Shown one piece after another: positions 61,490 through 64,000 of a stretch of 64,000 bases of DNA (the first letter of the stretch is position 1; every line of letters starts with the position of its first letter). The position numbers were made by a program, and so were the translations under genes. This DNA is from a bacterium (GTDB lineage Bacteria; Hydrothermota; UBA3072; JAPDKE01): the NCBI GenBank assembly GCA_029258725.1, contig JAPDKE010000006.1, forward strand, positions 1-64,000. Reading direction: 5' to 3'. The notes beneath the pieces are model-generated. The model did not search any database. It had not been told where the DNA came from and worked only from the letters and a program-made list of their open reading frames with translations.

Positions 61490-64000
61490 ATGTGGGTATT
61501 TGAGGTGAAGTTAAGGATTGAAAAAGATGGGAAGTTAACGAGAAGGTATTTTCTGGGGGAGGAGGAGAAGTTTGTTTTCAGTGATAGTTTATGGGAAAAA
61601 GAAGAGATAGAAAAAGATATTGACGATTATTACGAGGCTCTCAAAAAGGGAAATACACCTGCGACGGATAAACTCGGTGTTCTCATTTATAAACTTTTAT
61701 TCCCTCTCCCTGCGCTTCACAGGTTATTTATGGATTATTTCAATGACTGTGGTTCTGGTAATTTTCTTTTCCTGGTGGATATTGAGGAAGAAAATGAACT
61801 TTTGATAAAAATTCCCTATGAACTTGCAGGATGGGGCTCTCTCAATATTGATAATCTGGAGGAGGAGTTATACCCTAACGCCTTTTATGGAGTTTATCCC
61901 GGGATACCCATTGAGAAGAAAAGATACAGATCCTTTCCAGACCGGTCTCTTTCGTGTGATACCTCCATGGTATTTGCCCGCAGGAGTCATAATCGGGATG
62001 TAAACCTGGTGGAAGTTGAAAAGTTGCGGATTCTTATTCTTCGGTCCTCGGAAGGAGTTCCTTATGATGCAAGGGAAATAGGGATTTTCAAGAACATTGA
62101 GCAGGCGGTGGAGGAGAGGATTGAGAAGATTGAAGAAAAGGAAATCTTGTTTTCCACATCTGAGGCTGTAAGACAGGTCATTGAGGATAGCAAACCCCAT
62201 GTGCTTCATGTGATTTCTCATGGTGAAGGAAACGGAAGGATAGGAAATATGGCTCCCAAGGAGTGGGCCGAGATTTGTGAGGGTATTTCAATAGTTTTCT
62301 TTTCCTGCTGTCATGGGCACATACCTGCCTTTTATGCCTCCAGGTTCTGTGGTTGTGCCATAGGGGTTAAGGGAATTGTGGATGGGCGTATGATTGCGAA
62401 AGATGCTGGAGTCTTTTATAGTAACTTGCTTACTTCTTCACATCCTCAAGCACTTTATGATGCATTGAGAAAAACTTTAAAAGGAGATATTTATACCGTT
62501 TATCTCTCCCCCCGTGCCCTCAAACTCTTCCTCTGGCCCGAGGAGAGGGTGGAGAAGAAATTCAGGGAAATGATGAGAGATTATGTATCTCCATTGAAAA
62601 TGGAGACTAAGTTGTATTCAGGGAGGCTGGAGGATGTGTACATTAAAAGAGAACTGGAGGAAAAAAGAGAAGGGAAAGGAAGGCTTGAGGTTAGAGAAAG
62701 AGATAAAGCATTTCCAGGGAAAATACCCGAAGCCCCTTCTGAGGTAATCGCAGATGAAAAATTGATAGGGGAATTGAAAAAGAGCAGGGGTAGGTTTGTG
62801 ATTTCTGGTGCAATGGGCTCCGGAAAGACGATGCTTTTAAAATATCTGGCTTTAAGGCTGTCCTCAGATTCTGAAGCGGTTCCCATTTATATTTCCCTTC
62901 CATCTCTTGACTTAAAATCTTCAGACTTTATGAATGCTGTTGAGATATATGTGAAGGAGCATCTTTCTAAGAAAAAGGAAAAGGAGATTTTATGGGAAGA
63001 AGTGATACTGAAAAAGGGGATATTTCTTCTTGATGGTTATGATGAACTTGGAAAAGAGGAAAGACGAAAACTCAATGAGATGCTGGTAAGAAATGAGGCA
63101 TTAAAAATTCGCCCTCTCGTGATTGCTACAAGACCCGAGTATGAAGGAGAGTTAAAGAAAGACTTCAGGATTTTGAAAATGCGTCCTCTCAAAAACTGGA
63201 AAGAGGGAGTGGAGAAGTATATAAAGGATGAAGAAAAAAGAAAGAATTTTATTGAAGAGATTGAAAAACGAAAAAAGCATTATGTTTCTTTGTTTGAAAC
63301 CCCTCTTTTTCTTGCTATTTTGTGCATAGTTTATGAAAAAAATGGGTGGTTACCTTCCACATGGACAGAGTTGATAAGGGTATATGTTGAATCATCTATC
63401 AGGGATTGGCCTGAGGAGAAAGGGAGAGATAAAATTGATGATATCGGATATAAAAAACTCATTAAAGTGCTTTCCGAGGTTTCTTTTGAGTATTTTAATG
63501 AAAAAATATTGCCTGAAGAGGATTTAATGCAAAGGATGGAAGAAAAGGGCGTTAAAGAGTTTAAGGATTATATAAGGGGGATACTTGTTCCTTTGCGGAA
63601 AATGGAAGAGTACAGGGTAAGGGTTTATTACTCTTTCATTCACGATGCCTTTCTTGAATGGTTTTGTGCCCTATATTTAAAGGAAAATGGATATTTGGAG
63701 TTTCTTAAGGAAAATTATTATCGTCCCGAATACCGAAATGTGTTTATTTTTCTTTCTGGTTTGCTTGAGGATGCGACAGAGATGGTGGAGTTCCTTGAAG
63801 AGAATGGAGCGGTTGAACTTGCGGCATATTGTGTAAGGGAGGGAAAGGTTAAAAAAGAGGTTATTGATAAAGTTGTTAATGACCTTATGGAACTTGTGAG
63901 GATGGAGATAAAATGCGAGGATAATCTTCCCTGGCTTCGTGATGCAGTGTTTGCGGTGAGGGAGCATGTTAAGGTAAAAGATGACTGGGATTTAGGCCTA
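61490..64000 (+). CDS. CHAT protease-NACHT ATPase fusion (3' end outside window)
   Basis: 837 codons are visible, no stop. Residues about 180-335 are a CHAT caspase-like domain: RILILRSSEGVPYDAREIG start, catalytic His244 in VLHVISHGEGNGRIGN and Cys273/274 in IVFFSCCHGHIPAF. A linker with YVSPLKMETKLYSGRLEDVY follows, then a NACHT-type STAND ATPase: Walker A GAMGSGKT (440-447), Walker B with LLDGYDEL (513-520), a VIATRPEYEGE sensor region (about 545) and the helical continuation (YSFIHDAFLEWFCALYLKEN). This is a ligand-gated protease design used in bacterial immunity. The N-terminal 150 residues and the missing C-terminus probably hold sensing parts. Confidence 0.88.
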   Translation, partial: MWVFEVKLRIEKDGKLTRRYFLGEEEKFVFSDSLWEKEEIEKDIDDYYEALKKGNTPATDKLGVLIYKLLFPLPALHRLFMDYFNDCGSGNFLFLVDIEEENELLIKIPYELAGWGSLNIDNLEEELYPNAFYGVYPGIPIEKKRYRSFPDRSLSCDTSMVFARRSHNRDVNLVEVEKLRILILRSSEGVPYDAREIGIFKNIEQAVEERIEKIEEKEILFSTSEAVRQVIEDSKPHVLHVISHGEGNGRIGNMAPKEWAEICEGISIVFFSCCHGHIPAFYASRFCGCAIGVKGIVDGRMIAKDAGVFYSNLLTSSHPQALYDALRKTLKGDIYTVYLSPRALKLFLWPEERVEKKFREMMRDYVSPLKMETKLYSGRLEDVYIKRELEEKREGKGRLEVRERDKAFPGKIPEAPSEVIADEKLIGELKKSRGRFVISGAMGSGKTMLLKYLALRLSSDSEAVPIYISLPSLDLKSSDFMNAVEIYVKEHLSKKKEKEILWEEVILKKGIFLLDGYDELGKEERRKLNEMLVRNEALKIRPLVIATRPEYEGELKKDFRILKMRPLKNWKEGVEKYIKDEEKRKNFIEEIEKRKKHYVSLFETPLFLAILCIVYEKNGWLPSTWTELIRVYVESSIRDWPEEKGRDKIDDIGYKKLIKVLSEVSFEYFNEKILPEEDLMQRMEEKGVKEFKDYIRGILVPLRKMEEYRVRVYYSFIHDAFLEWFCALYLKENGYLEFLKENYYRPEYRNVFIFLSGLLEDATEMVEFLEENGAVELAAYCVREGKVKKEVIDKVVNDLMELVRMEIKCEDNLPWLRDAVFAVREHVKVKDDWDLGL

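Overview
The window reads as part of the chromosome of an uncultured, probably thermophilic, Gram-negative-type (diderm) bacterium. The diderm reading rests on a TonB-dependent receptor, a BamD-like lipoprotein, many lipoproteins, MltG/SLT/NagZ peptidoglycan enzymes and ExbB/ExbD-like proteins. The thermophile hint is a bifunctional fructose-bisphosphate aldolase/phosphatase. A gingipain-like protease with a C-terminal type IX secretion (T9SS) sorting domain points to a lineage around the FCB/WOR-3/Hydrothermota groups. That placement is inference. No rRNA, tRNA, CRISPR array or insertion sequence was seen.

Layout. 1-10.5 kb (minus strand): secreted proteins and lipoproteins (sialidase-like and TolB-like propellers, carboxypeptidase-regulatory-like domain), four of the transcription units headed by copies of one ~130-bp promoter/leader cassette. 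10.6-17.4 kb (plus): overlapping housekeeping operon rsmD-coaD-aminotransferase-obgE-HEAT-dprA-coaX-tsaE-tsaB/rimI. 17.4-25.7 kb (minus): LKR-PNP-TPR-bamD-nadD, and ruvX-mltG-recJ-yfiH followed by a permease pseudogene. 25.8-33.8 kb (minus): T9SS-type gingipain, a propeller lipoprotein behind the fifth leader cassette, a frameshifted lipoprotein, a BNR lipoprotein and a methyltransferase. 33.9-42.2 kb: FBP aldolase/phosphatase (plus) and an eight-gene minus operon lutA-lutB-unknown-pilT-GT4-dnaJ/TPR-roadblock-comEC. 42.3-49.1 kb (plus): TonB receptor, substrate-binding lipoprotein, YfiR-like protein, chemoreceptor and GH57 enzyme. 49.1-50.1 kb: decayed DNA. 50.1-57.9 kb (minus): nagZ-exbB-exbD-SLT-lipoprotein-coiled coil-TonB-like, then three unrecognised cytoplasmic proteins behind their own promoter. 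58-64 kb (plus): PHP hydrolase, a possible Panacea-like protein, an HD phosphohydrolase and a CHAT protease-NACHT ATPase that runs off the window. This last block resembles a defence/conflict locus.

Three observations stand out. (1) A five-copy cassette carries a near-consensus -35 box, a Shine-Dalgarno-led short ORF and a hairpin (GNRA-type loops in two copies, U-tract in three). It precedes five exported-protein genes, and in four copies the short ORF reaches the next start codon. It looks like an attenuation or coupling leader. (2) The PHP/Panacea-like/HD/CHAT-NACHT cluster and the adjacent ExbBD-peptidoglycan operon are candidate uncharacterised systems. (3) At least four genes (rsmD, LKR, ruvX, the CHAT-NACHT gene) have a promoter whose predicted transcription start lies at or within about 2 nt of the ATG, suggesting leaderless mRNAs beside ordinary Shine-Dalgarno genes.
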